A DNA stretch of 28,503 nt from an uncultured Muribaculaceae bacterium (GCA_910585285.1 CAJUDL010000013.1:50529-79031), one strand, 5' to 3'; positions 1-8,349 are shown, numbered from the stretch's first letter. Notes: generated by a model from the sequence alone, not told the origin. Translations and numbers: made by a program.

Positions 1-34
1 TTATGAACACCGCTATGTATAATAATTTCTTCAT
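1..34 (-). CDS. N-terminal fragment of an exported protein (partial)
   Basis: Only the first eleven codons are in the window: they read MKKLLYIAVFI on the minus strand from an ATG at 34 and stay open to base 1. Two lysines followed by a hydrophobic run are what the start of a signal peptide or lipoprotein leader looks like. Nothing else of the gene is visible, so no function can be given. It is divergent from the cluster that begins at 587, with the composite repeat between them. A chance start is possible. Confidence 0.35.
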   Translation of the reverse strand, partial: MKKLLYIAVFI

Positions 35-91
35 GTCGTTATGATCAAAATCTTCTACAAAGTTACAAAATTCTCTTCAACATTACTCTAA

Positions 92-390
92 GCCAATTCT
101 CTAAATCCCGATTTACCGAACTGAGTTCGGCAAGGTGAAAGATTATAGGGAATAGGTTAAAGGAGAATTGGCATGTCTCTAATGTGAGTATCAAGACGTA
201 GCTGCTGTTGCTTGCAACTGCAGCCTCGCGGCAAGGAAAAGGAATTTTGTCCTTGATTTGTGCTGCAGTTGCAAGCAACAGCAGCTACGGTCTGAGGCAC
301 CATTAGATACAAATTTTTCAGGCGTGCCAATTTATCCTTTTTACCTATTCCCTTTTACTTTTTACTTTATCGGGCGCAGCCCGATAAACG
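92..390. repeat. Composite inverted repeat made of two head-to-head repeat units
   Basis: The centre is a perfect 28-bp inverted repeat (197-224 and 262-289) around a 37-nt spacer. Outside it, each flank carries the same further elements in mirror order. One is a short hairpin (CCGAACTGAGTTCGG at 116-130 on the left; TTATCGGGC/GCCCGATAA at 367-387 on the right). The other is a purine-rich tail of the type GGTAAAAGGGAATAGG ending in a GGCATG or GGCACG motif. The left unit runs plus and the right unit minus. A related unit occurs at 9004-9254, so this is a dispersed intergenic repeat family. No gene in the stretch is convincing, and short open frames here only reflect the repeat. Confidence 0.75.
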
Positions 391-524
391 TGGATTTCGC
401 TTCCGGCAAGTGTCGTGACATGTGTAAATTGGTTGTGATAGAATTTATTTTTAAGGCGATTTGATAGATGGTTTATATTCAATTAGATAGTATGTGCGAT
501 ATTTATGCCGTGATAGATTTTTAT

Positions 525-557
525 TTTGGATGATAGGTGATAATTCTATTAAATTTG
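525..557 (+). promoter_or_regulatory. Bacteroidetes-type promoter of the NVEALA-containing cluster
   Basis: A -33 box TTTG at 525-528 is followed after 21 bp by TAAATTTG at 550-557, matching the Bacteroides consensus -7 element TAnnTTTG at every fixed base. It lies about 30 bp upstream of the ATG at 587, which supports that start over an in-frame ATG at 494 that would precede the promoter. Confidence 0.6.
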
Positions 558-586
558 CAACAAAAACTAACCATAAAATAAACATC

Positions 587-973
587 ATGAAAAGGTTCTT
601 AATAGTTGTTATGCTAATTATGGGATTGCAGCTTTGTTACTATAACATGGCAAAAGCTGATGATCTTGATCCTACATCTGAACTTATCACCGGTTTCCTT
701 AAAAAGGAAAGAGACCCCGACCTTCCAAACTATCCTCATAAACCATCGCGTTCACAGTTCTATTTCACTTATGATGGAAATGAAGTTGTGGTTTATAGCA
801 CAGTAGAGACCGTCGCTGAGGTCCGACTCTTGGATGCTGTTTCCGGTGAGGTAATAGCAGATGAAACTGCCGAATTGTCATGTGGTCATATAATCAATGT
901 TGTGAGTTATTCAACCACATCTTTTAAAGTTTCAGTAATTACGGAATCGGGAACATATTCGGCTACATTCTGA
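587..973 (+). CDS. Small secreted protein, DUF3244-like
   Basis: A 128-aa protein with a signal peptide (MKRF, then a hydrophobic stretch to about residue 21, likely cleavage near AKA-DD at 22-25). The mature part is a charged linker followed from about residue 55 by alternating hydrophobic strands. These resemble the small beta-sandwich DUF3244 proteins exported by Bacteroidales (family assignment by resemblance only). One cysteine is present (C99). The start was chosen at 587 because the promoter at 525-557 lies just upstream and the N-terminus is then a proper signal peptide. The next gene starts 10 bp after its stop, so it is the first gene of the cluster. A periplasmic or surface location is expected; the function is unknown. 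Confidence 0.7.
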   Translation: MKRFLIVVMLIMGLQLCYYNMAKADDLDPTSELITGFLKKERDPDLPNYPHKPSRSQFYFTYDGNEVVVYSTVETVAEVRLLDAVSGEVIADETAELSCGHIINVVSYSTTSFKVSVITESGTYSATF

Positions 974-983
974 ATTTACTATT

Positions 984-1862
984 ATGCGGAAGAACGTTGT
1001 CTTAAACTTAATGATGCAGTTATTGCTTTTGGCAATGATATCCTGTACTGGTTCAAACAAGGAGCAGCAGGATATTGTTGCCGAATGGGTCGGCAAGGAA
1101 ATCGTAATTCCTGAGGGACTTGGATTTCAGGTAGGTAACATCCCCGTGGATTACGATTTCGATGCCGCCGATTTCAAGATCGTCACTTATGTCGATTCCA
1201 CCGGATGTACCAACTGCCGGATGAAACTCAAGGATTGGGAAAAGGTGATCAACAGTTTCAAATCCTCTCCCGATGTTGATGTCAACTTCCTTATGATTGT
1301 AGGTTCCGACAAACGGGAGGAGATTGAAAAACTCGTGAAAGACAATAACTTTCATAATCCCATTGTCATAGACTCAGTCAGACTTTTCAGCAAAGCCAAC
1401 CCTATCCCTTCCAAACCGGAGCATCAGACTTTTCTTCTTGACGGTGACAATAAAGTTATCGCATTGGGGAATCCGGTGTATAATCCCAAGATAAGGGAAC
1501 TGTACAGCCAGTTGATCTCAGGTTCAGCGTATAATGTAAATTTACCGGAAAACGATGATGACCGTATTTGTAAAAATTCTGTGCGCAGTCTTGGCGTTGT
1601 CAATCGGGGAGATACCATAATCAAATTGTTCAGGCTAAACAATGACACCGAATCTGACATGACATTGCAGGAGATCACTCCTTCTTGTCAATGTGTGAGT
1701 GCAAAAGTTGATTGGAAAGTCCTGAAAAGCGGAGAATATGCGGATATCGAAATCAGCTATATTGCCGACTCAGTCCAGCAGCAGTTCCACCGATATGCCG
1801 ATGTCTGGTTCAAAGAGAGACCGAATCCGGAGAGGCTCGTCCTCCACGGATTCATAAAATAA
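984..1862 (+). CDS. Lipoprotein with thioredoxin-like CxxC domain and DUF1573-like C-terminus
   Basis: A 292-aa lipoprotein: hydrophobic N-terminus ending in AMISC, lipidated cysteine C21. Residues about 35-175 look like a thioredoxin-fold domain with a CTNC motif (C75, C78) after a hydrophobic strand (FKIVTYV), the usual place for a redox pair, and a predicted TFLLDGDNKV strand near 150. Residues about 190-292 resemble DUF1573: a strand pair, the SCQC motif (C235, C237) and a GEYADIEISY stretch. Such two-part proteins are frequent next to NVEALA and beta-propeller lipoprotein genes in Bacteroidales. It lies 10 bp after the preceding gene and 26 bp before the NVEALA gene. A redox or chaperone role on exported partners is inference. 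A decayed relative of its 5' end lies at 9355-9520. Confidence 0.75.
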   Translation: MRKNVVLNLMMQLLLLAMISCTGSNKEQQDIVAEWVGKEIVIPEGLGFQVGNIPVDYDFDAADFKIVTYVDSTGCTNCRMKLKDWEKVINSFKSSPDVDVNFLMIVGSDKREEIEKLVKDNNFHNPIVIDSVRLFSKANPIPSKPEHQTFLLDGDNKVIALGNPVYNPKIRELYSQLISGSAYNVNLPENDDDRICKNSVRSLGVVNRGDTIIKLFRLNNDTESDMTLQEITPSCQCVSAKVDWKVLKSGEYADIEISYIADSVQQQFHRYADVWFKERPNPERLVLHGFIK

Positions 1863-1888
1863 TTTTTAACATCTATAATTTCAAGAAA

Positions 1889-2131
1889 ATGAAAAAGAAG
1901 ATTATTTTCGCTGCAGTTGCGGCAGTCATGGGAATCTGCACCTACATGGCAAGTCAGGGTATCAACAGAGCAGAGGAGCTGGACAAACTTGCGCTTGCAA
2001 ATGTCGAAGCCCTTTCGCGTTATGAAATTACCGACGGAAGATGGATAGTCACAGTGTATGCAAAAGATCATTGGAAGTGTGATGACGGAGGGCGTGCAAG
2101 TTGCCCTGGAACGCCCTGGTATTCTAAATGA
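1889..2131 (+). CDS. NVEALA-family peptide precursor
   Basis: An 80-aa protein with a lysine-rich start, a hydrophobic segment (about residues 5-20) and the signature LALANVEALSRYE at 34-46, diagnostic of the NVEALA family (PF14055-type; last position Ser instead of Ala). The C-terminal part (47-80) is short and polar, with tryptophans and two cysteines (C64, C72) separated by glycine-rich sequence. NVEALA proteins are small exported Bacteroidales proteins usually encoded beside 6-bladed propeller lipoproteins, as here; their function is unknown. The ATG at 1889 was chosen because it begins the MKKK signal sequence; longer in-frame starts overlap the preceding gene. A 16-bp-stem hairpin begins right after the stop codon. 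Cleavage near the NVEALA motif is a guess. Confidence 0.85.
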   Translation: MKKKIIFAAVAAVMGICTYMASQGINRAEELDKLALANVEALSRYEITDGRWIVTVYAKDHWKCDDGGRASCPGTPWYSK

Positions 2132-2182
2132 AACATCGAGTTCCCATCTGTTTCATGATATTGAATATGGGGACTCGATGTT
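2132..2182 (+). terminator. Long hairpin directly after the NVEALA gene
   Basis: Arms 2132-2147 and 2167-2182 form a 16-bp stem with one G-U pair and a 19-nt loop, starting at the base after the NVEALA stop. The downstream tract is AT-rich but not a clean U-run. It may be a partial terminator or a 3' stabilising structure that makes the small peptide gene more abundant than the genes after it. Confidence 0.55.
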
Positions 2183-2216
2183 ATTCAATCTAATAACACT
2201 TTCTTTAAATTATAAT

Positions 2217-3263
2217 ATGAATTTTAATAACTTTAGAAAAGTACTCTTAATCTCTATATTCTTGTGCTTGACGACATCTTGTGCCACTGTAAATTCAAAT
2301 ATTGATAATCTGCAGACTATAGGTGTGGATATCAATAAGGCTACACGATTTGTTAATGCAATCGAATATATGAATGTTATAGAAATGAAAGATTCAACGG
2401 CAGCGCATCTTCCTGGCGACTTATCCAAGGTGATTGTAAGCGGAGATTCAATTTTCATATTGGATATTTTCAAGGATCAAGGATTATATGTATATGATAA
2501 AGTTGGACATATGCTATCATCTTATAACAAAATGGGGTCTGGACCGGATGAATTCATCTCTCTTAGTGATTTCAATATAACTCCCAATGAAATTATATTG
2601 TTAGACCCTACATCTGATGGGCAATTGATAATTCTTGATAGAAAATGCAACTTTTTGCGTAGAGAGAATTCAGAGACGAATGCAAATCATTTCTATATTG
2701 ATTCAAAAAATAATGGGCTCTGGTTCGATCGTGGTAACGTGGCTTACAGTAAAAACAAGGATAAGCTTGTTTATTATTCCGGGTCAAAAAGAGACGCAAT
2801 GCTAAAGATACCGGATGAATTGGAGAATATTACATTTGCGAGCTCTCATTCTTTTGCAAGGCTCACTTCTGATTCAATTTTGTATTTGCCTCCGGCTGAT
2901 AAAACTATATATTTATGCGGCAGAGAGGGAGTCGTACCCATATATGATTTGGATTTCAAAGGGAAATGGCCCAAATTATCAAATAAAGGGAAAAATGAGC
3001 ATCCGCTCAAAATAATGCGCAGGATTGCAAAAAACAAGAAAGTTAATGCGCTTGATATCCTTTCGGATGGGAAGAATATCATATTAACTTTTAATTGTGC
3101 AGACAAATATTATATATTGGAATTGGACAGTTATTCGTCACAGACTCGCCTTTTCTATCTTTCAGAAAAAGAGCATGAAGAAATGGGTAATGTGTTAGAG
3201 TTTACAAATGGAGAAATTTATTTCGGAATTCCCGGTAAAATTGTAAAAGTTATGCTAAAATAG
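2217..3263 (+). CDS. 6-bladed beta-propeller lipoprotein (BF3164/TolB-like family)
   Basis: A 348-aa lipoprotein: hydrophobic leader then LTTSC with lipid cysteine C22. The rest is a run of about six strand-rich segments typical of the propeller lipoproteins that accompany NVEALA genes in Bacteroidales. Recognisable pieces include SIFILDIFKDQGLYVYDKVG, GSGPDEFISLSDFNI and LYLPPADKTIYL. The GxGPDEF element is a common landmark of this family. The protein is expected to be periplasmic or surface-attached; its ligand is unknown. The start at 2217 gives the lipoprotein leader; an in-frame ATG at 2058 would lie inside the NVEALA gene and the hairpin. The next gene begins 7 bp after its stop. Codon use is more AT-rich than in the barrel genes downstream. 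Confidence 0.8.
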   Translation: MNFNNFRKVLLISIFLCLTTSCATVNSNIDNLQTIGVDINKATRFVNAIEYMNVIEMKDSTAAHLPGDLSKVIVSGDSIFILDIFKDQGLYVYDKVGHMLSSYNKMGSGPDEFISLSDFNITPNEIILLDPTSDGQLIILDRKCNFLRRENSETNANHFYIDSKNNGLWFDRGNVAYSKNKDKLVYYSGSKRDAMLKIPDELENITFASSHSFARLTSDSILYLPPADKTIYLCGREGVVPIYDLDFKGKWPKLSNKGKNEHPLKIMRRIAKNKKVNALDILSDGKNIILTFNCADKYYILELDSYSSQTRLFYLSEKEHEEMGNVLEFTNGEIYFGIPGKIVKVMLK

Positions 3264-3270
3264 TCTGATT

Positions 3271-5223
3271 ATGATTGATATAAAATCGGTAGGGAAGAGT
3301 ATGCAATTATTTATAAGTATTATATTAATATGTTTCATGTTTGCCTGCACCACAACAGATGATAAGCTACTTGATCGCGCATTGGAGCAGTCGGGAGACA
3401 ATGCATCTGAGATACAAAAAGTATTGGATAATTATAAAGGGGATAAGAAGGAGACGGCAGAATTCCTTATCAGCTCTATGCTTGGCAAGTATTCTTCTAT
3501 AGGTGATGGTCTTGACTCGATTGAAGCTCTTTACAGATGCCTGCCGAATGGTAAAAGCTGGCAATTCGATTCCTTGCAGCTTGCAAGTATCAAATACTTT
3601 GAGAATGAGCCACAACAAGAAATAAATGATCTGCAGAATCTGACGGCAGACTATCTGATTTACAACATTGATGATGCATGGAGACTGAAAGAGACCATGT
3701 CGTGGAATAAGGATCTTTCAGTAGAACAGTTTCAGGAACTTCTGTTGCCTTATCGCTCAGGAAATGAAAAAATATCAGAATGGAGAGTGGCATATCGTAA
3801 AAAATATAGTAATATAAATAAAAAGCTTACCGCCACACACAATTCTGTGGATGCAGCAGCTATTGTATCGAAAGCCATAGGGAAGATGCGGTTCAACCAG
3901 CAGTTAAATACCCCCAACCGTTCAGCTCTTGACTTGCTGGAGGTGCCGGTGGGATATTGCAGGGAGGATTGTGACAGGACTATGTATGCAATGCGTGCTT
4001 TCGGCATTCCGGTTACTGTTGATAAAATGCTTGTATCTCCGGATAACGGCAAGTCTCACATGTGGAATGTCGTGTATGACAATGATGATAAAATCTACCG
4101 CATGTTTGACAATTACAGGAATCCACCCACACGAGACAGCATATACGATGATCAACGTTCAAAGGGCAAGATATATAGAATTACAACAGGCTTTAACTTT
4201 GACAGACTCGACAAATATTCAGACCTTGAAGAGGTTCCTGCATATCTCAAAGATCCTCATCTAAAGGATGTGACCTCCGAATATTTTGGATCCAATCAAG
4301 CAGAGATAGATGTAGCGAGCACTGAGAAAGATGTTTATCTGGGAATTTTCACATCCGAGGGGTTACAGCCTATTGATGTGGCACAAAAGAAAGGTAGCAA
4401 CAAGGTAATTTTTAAAGATATTGAGCCTGGTATTATATATTTCCCTATTATATCAGGAGAAAAAGGATTTGAAACATGTGGTAGTCCTTTCCTTTTGGAA
4501 AGGGATGGAAGAGTTCACAGTTTTATTCCTGATGTCGGTCGCCGAACCAATGTATCTCTCAGCCGTAAAATGCCTGTGACTTTCAATCTGAAAGAAAAGA
4601 TCGGTTCGGTGATTGGAAGCATAATATGGGTCGGAAAATCCCCGGATGGACCATGGTCTGAACTTGACAGCATAGCAGCAATACCGGATCACAATTTCTA
4701 TAGGATTCCCATCGGGCAAGATAAGCAGGAAAGATATATAAGGATTTCTTCTTCTGTAACTCCCAAACCGGAAATAGGAGAAGTGATTGTCTCGTCTGAC
4801 TCTTTAGCCCGGGGTAGGTTACCTCTTTCTTATGCGAATAAAAAGAAAAAAGGGAAATGGAAGAACATTATAGACGGAGACATCCTTTCATGGTATCATT
4901 ATGTTGCCGGGAAGAAAGGTATCATACTTTATATTGATTCGGATGACCCATTCAACAGCATCTTCCTCATTCCTCGTAATGACGACAATTATGTTGTTCC
5001 GGGCGAGGAGTATGAACTGTTCTATTTCGAGAGAAACGAATGGAAATCGCTTGGAAAAAAGATCGCCGAGGGGTTCGACATTACGTATGATGTTCCGGCA
5101 AATGCCGTGCTGTGGCTTCGTAACCTCACAAAGGGGAAAGAGGAGCAGATCTTCATATGCCGCGACGGCAGACAGCTCTTCAATACGGATCTGAGGGTTG
5201 CGAAACTTGAATTAAATGATTAA
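3271..5223 (+). CDS. Transglutaminase-like lipoprotein
   Basis: A 650-aa lipoprotein with lipid cysteine C26 (MFAC). Residues about 190-290 hold a transglutaminase-like core. There is a cysteine in GYCREDC (C230, with C234 beside it), then the helix MRAFGIPVTV, a histidine in SHMWNVV (H263) and an aspartate in MFD (D280): the Cys-His-Asp order of the superfamily. The N-terminal ~180 residues are helical; the C-terminal ~300 are beta-rich, with stretches resembling carbohydrate-binding or discoidin-type sandwiches. Transglutaminase-like folds include cross-linkers, peptidases and amidases, so the reaction is open. The ATG at 3271 keeps two lysines before the hydrophobic segment; the ATG at 3301 would leave the leader without positive charge. 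It is the last gene of the lipoprotein cluster, and its stop codon overlaps the next promoter. Confidence 0.7.
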   Translation: MIDIKSVGKSMQLFISIILICFMFACTTTDDKLLDRALEQSGDNASEIQKVLDNYKGDKKETAEFLISSMLGKYSSIGDGLDSIEALYRCLPNGKSWQFDSLQLASIKYFENEPQQEINDLQNLTADYLIYNIDDAWRLKETMSWNKDLSVEQFQELLLPYRSGNEKISEWRVAYRKKYSNINKKLTATHNSVDAAAIVSKAIGKMRFNQQLNTPNRSALDLLEVPVGYCREDCDRTMYAMRAFGIPVTVDKMLVSPDNGKSHMWNVVYDNDDKIYRMFDNYRNPPTRDSIYDDQRSKGKIYRITTGFNFDRLDKYSDLEEVPAYLKDPHLKDVTSEYFGSNQAEIDVASTEKDVYLGIFTSEGLQPIDVAQKKGSNKVIFKDIEPGIIYFPIISGEKGFETCGSPFLLERDGRVHSFIPDVGRRTNVSLSRKMPVTFNLKEKIGSVIGSIIWVGKSPDGPWSELDSIAAIPDHNFYRIPIGQDKQERYIRISSSVTPKPEIGEVIVSSDSLARGRLPLSYANKKKKGKWKNIIDGDILSWYHYVAGKKGIILYIDSDDPFNSIFLIPRNDDNYVVPGEEYELFYFERNEWKSLGKKIAEGFDITYDVPANAVLWLRNLTKGKEEQIFICRDGRQLFNTDLRVAKLELND

Positions 5224-5228
5224 CTTTG
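5197..5228 (+). promoter_or_regulatory. Promoter of barrel copy 1, overlapping the upstream stop codon
   Basis: GTTG at 5197-5200, 20 bp, then TAACTTTG at 5221-5228, a full match to TAnnTTTG. The TAA of the -7 box is the stop codon of the transglutaminase-like gene, so the barrel gene can be transcribed independently of the lipoprotein cluster. Confidence 0.55.
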
Positions 5229-5234
5229 TCACAT

Positions 5235-5272
5235 GCTTAATTCAAATTTTCAAGTAAAAAGATGAATTAAGC
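5235..5272 (+). promoter_or_regulatory. Leader hairpin upstream of barrel copy 1
   Basis: A perfect 10-bp inverted repeat, GCTTAATTCA (5235-5244) and TGAATTAAGC (5263-5272), with an 18-nt loop, lies in the predicted 5' leader just after the -7 box. There is no U-tract, so a terminator is unlikely; an mRNA structure or a protein-binding site is possible. Confidence 0.45.
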
Positions 5273-5294
5273 GAAACTTAAATATCTCTACATC

Positions 5295-8240
5295 ATGAAA
5301 AAGTGTATTCCTTTGCTTTGTGTGTTATTCCTTGTTGCTGCGTCAGGATTAGATGGCAGCCCGATGGTTTCGGCGCAGACCAACGCTCCAAAGAAAGCGA
5401 AGAAGGAGAGGAAGGGGAAAGTCGACAGCATCCCGATTTTCGGGAGGATATATGACCGCCTTACTTCACGCGAAGTCATAGGAACAAAAATTGAGGTGCT
5501 AAATCCCGACAGCACAGTGATGACATCAACCACCGGTGGATACCGCTTCCAGCGATCACAGCGAACTGGAGACTCCTACATTTTCAAAAAGGACTCTACG
5601 TCAAAATATACAGTCAACATACCGAGAATAGAAGGCAACTATCTGATAAAGGTAAGCAAGGAGGAATACGAACCATATTACCTGTCTTATGCCCTGAAAC
5701 TGAATCGCCGGGATGACGAGAAGGAAATTCCACACATCTATCTCAGCAGGGAGAAAGTACGAACCCTTGATGAGTTCACGGTCAAGGCGAGCAAGGTGAT
5801 GTTCTACAACAAAGGCGACACAATTGTCTACAATGCCGATGCCTTCGCCCTTCCGGAGGGCTCGATGCTCGACGCTCTCGTGGCTCAGATGCCCGGAGTT
5901 GAAATCAAAGGAAACAAGATATATGTCAACGGCAGATTCGTGGAATCTCTGCTGCTCAACGGCAAGGATTTCTTCAAGGGCAATAAGAAGGTGATGATGG
6001 AGAACATCGGTGCCTATGCCGTGAAAGACATCGCCGTGTATGAGAAGAAAGACGAAATGGCATACGTGCTTGGAGACCGCGAAGATGTTGAGAAGGAATA
6101 TGTGATGGATGTGCGCCTGAAGAAGGACTACATGACCGGCTACATGATCAACGCTGAGGCGGGAGGTGGCACCTCTTCCAGATATCTCGGGCGACTGTTT
6201 GCCATGCAATACACAAACAACTCCCGGCTTGCCCTCTATGGCAACGCCAACAATATCAATAAATCGAACAACCTGTCGGACAATGACATGGAGGTGGATA
6301 TAGACCGGCGTGACGGTATCAAACGCAGAACGAGCGGCGGAATTGACTACCGCGCCGACAACTCCCTGCACACATGGGAAGTCTCAGGGAATGTCGATGC
6401 ATCGTATGTCGACGGAACGAACAATGTAGTGACAAATGCCGTGAACTACCTGCAGACAGCCGATACCTATGAATTCACTGATAAGAATTCACGCTCAAGG
6501 GATTTCTCGCTATCCACGCAGCATGATTTCAAAATAAAGAAAAAGAAGTGGAGCCTCACGCTGAAACCGAAGTTCTCCTACAACAAGAACCGCAGCAACG
6601 ACGAGACTGTGGCAGCCGCTTTCAATGAGGAGATGCAGGGCATTGACAGGGATATATTACGTGCCATATATTCCAACGACAACCAAGCATTGCGCAAAGC
6701 CATCATCAACCGCAATATCAAGACATATGAATCGGACAGCCACGGTTATGACGCGCAGTTCAACGCCGACGGGCGCATAAAGGTGCCGGGCAGTCCGGAC
6801 GGGATTGCGATAAAATTCCAGACAAAATATTCGCGCAGTTCTCTTTTCGGTAACAACCGGCAGAACATATGCTATGGCGGCGTGCCGGATTATTCCACAC
6901 TGCTGCGTCAGTATTCGAGTGTGCGTCCACAGTATAACTTCAACATTCAGGGACTTGGTCGTTATTATTTCAACATTCCGGTTGGTGCACTTCACGCAAG
7001 CTATGAATTCGCACACACGCAGACGCGCAAGAATTCCGACATTGCGATGATGGAAGCTATGGCGGACGACTCGATGGCAGAGTTCTTGCCGGATCAGATG
7101 CCTGTCCCCGACTATGCAAACAGCTACACAAGCAAGCTTTACAAGAACGAACATCGCATAAAGCTAAACTGGTATTATCAGAAGAAATCGAAAAAAGGTA
7201 AGTTCTCGATGGCGTTCCAGCCCAATTTCATCATTGAGAACCAACATCTCTTCTACCATCGCGGAGATGTGAATGCTGACCCATCGCGGACATACTTGCG
7301 TTTCAATATACCCGAGGCTTACGTGAGTTGGGAACCTAAAGGGAAGAAATGGGACTATCGTCTGGTGTATGAGATGAATCAGAAAGCCGTGAATCTTGTG
7401 AATCTTGTTGATGTGAGGAATACAACAGATCCCCTCAACATAATTGTCGGGAATCCGGACCTGAAGAATTCAACGCACCATTACATCCGGGCAACAGTAG
7501 GATATACGCGGTCAAAAAATACACGCCAGTCTTTTTACATGATTGCCGACTGGACTGCCAATGATTTTGTGAGAGGCTACCGATACGATTCAGGTACGGG
7601 AGTGCGCACCATGAAGACTTATAATGTTTCGGGAAATTACAATATAAGTCTTGGTCATTCTTATTTCCTTCGTTTCGGACATAATGATAATTTCTTTATC
7701 GACAATGACTTCAATGCGGACATATACAATTATGCCAACATGATCGGCAACGATGCCGAGCCGACAAAACAGTCTGTAAACTCGAAAGAGATCTCCGACA
7801 ATCTGCTGTTGGGATACCGGGTAAAAGGAAAATTCAGCATTAATCTTGAGGGCTATGCTGTGCTTAACAATTCCAGGTCGGATGGACCGATGATTACAAA
7901 AAACAATAACGGTTACTGGTGTGCAGGGCTGACAGGATGGTATAATCTTCCATTCAATTTCAACGTCCACACGGATATCCGGACGATAACGCGTTTCGGC
8001 TATATAGAGAATTCCATGAACTCAACCGATGTGCTCTGGAATGCCGGTGTGGAATATTCCATCCGTAAGGGAGAATGGCGCATAGGTCTGGAAGCAAGGG
8101 ATATACTGAACCAGCTTCGCGGTGTGAGATACAGCGTGAACGCGACCGGCCGCACGCAGACCCTCTCGACCGTGCTTCCCCGCTACCTAATGCTCTCAGT
8201 GCACTACCGCTTCGATTTCAAACCCAAACGCAAGAACTGA
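5295..8240 (+). CDS. Outer-membrane beta-barrel protein, copy 1 (OMP_b-brl_3-type)
   Basis: 981 aa. A signal peptide ends near VSAQ (about 27). A carboxypeptidase-regulatory-like beta-sandwich follows (about 45-150, IPIFGRIYDRLTSREVIG). A TonB-receptor plug-like region (about 155-260) contains FTVKASKVMFYNKGDTIVYN, PEGSMLDAL and GKDFFKGN. The remainder is a barrel ending in the conserved LMLSVHYRFDF strand. The DPLNI-GNPDLKNST segment matches the DP..GNP.LK landmark of OMP_b-brl_3 proteins. No TonB box is obvious. The cargo is unknown; a surface import, export or assembly role is inferred. Own promoter at 5197-5228. First of three tandem paralogues, with both ends almost identical to copy 2. 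Confidence 0.85.
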   Translation: MKKCIPLLCVLFLVAASGLDGSPMVSAQTNAPKKAKKERKGKVDSIPIFGRIYDRLTSREVIGTKIEVLNPDSTVMTSTTGGYRFQRSQRTGDSYIFKKDSTSKYTVNIPRIEGNYLIKVSKEEYEPYYLSYALKLNRRDDEKEIPHIYLSREKVRTLDEFTVKASKVMFYNKGDTIVYNADAFALPEGSMLDALVAQMPGVEIKGNKIYVNGRFVESLLLNGKDFFKGNKKVMMENIGAYAVKDIAVYEKKDEMAYVLGDREDVEKEYVMDVRLKKDYMTGYMINAEAGGGTSSRYLGRLFAMQYTNNSRLALYGNANNINKSNNLSDNDMEVDIDRRDGIKRRTSGGIDYRADNSLHTWEVSGNVDASYVDGTNNVVTNAVNYLQTADTYEFTDKNSRSRDFSLSTQHDFKIKKKKWSLTLKPKFSYNKNRSNDETVAAAFNEEMQGIDRDILRAIYSNDNQALRKAIINRNIKTYESDSHGYDAQFNADGRIKVPGSPDGIAIKFQTKYSRSSLFGNNRQNICYGGVPDYSTLLRQYSSVRPQYNFNIQGLGRYYFNIPVGALHASYEFAHTQTRKNSDIAMMEAMADDSMAEFLPDQMPVPDYANSYTSKLYKNEHRIKLNWYYQKKSKKGKFSMAFQPNFIIENQHLFYHRGDVNADPSRTYLRFNIPEAYVSWEPKGKKWDYRLVYEMNQKAVNLVNLVDVRNTTDPLNIIVGNPDLKNSTHHYIRATVGYTRSKNTRQSFYMIADWTANDFVRGYRYDSGTGVRTMKTYNVSGNYNISLGHSYFLRFGHNDNFFIDNDFNADIYNYANMIGNDAEPTKQSVNSKEISDNLLLGYRVKGKFSINLEGYAVLNNSRSDGPMITKNNNGYWCAGLTGWYNLPFNFNVHTDIRTITRFGYIENSMNSTDVLWNAGVEYSIRKGEWRIGLEARDILNQLRGVRYSVNATGRTQTLSTVLPRYLMLSVHYRFDFKPKRKN

Positions 8241-8321
8241 CCTTTGGACGAAGTCTGATTCAAATTACGGAAGGTCGCATGGCTCCTGCCAAGTCGCCGA
8301 GTCATCCGGCATATTGAATTA

Positions 8322-8349
8322 AGAGAGTCGTACATTTGTACGATTCTCT
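8322..8349 (+). terminator. Hairpin downstream of barrel copy 1
   Basis: Arms 8322-8334 and 8337-8349 form a 13-bp stem with one G-U pair and a two-base loop, 82 bp after the barrel stop. A short A-rich tract, not a U-run, follows, so it may be a weak terminator or a 3'-end structure. Confidence 0.45.

Noticed and set aside
92..390. CRISPR array
   Set aside because: The repeats are inverted and few, without regularly spaced direct units, and no cas genes are present.
63..464. Two short open frames (63-278 minus, 258-464 plus) in the left gap
   Set aside because: Both are built from the composite repeat and overlap each other; neither has a promoter, family resemblance or sensible leader.
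494..586. N-terminal extension of the DUF3244-like protein from the ATG at 494
   Set aside because: It would start upstream of the predicted promoter (525-557) and bury the signal peptide at residue 32.
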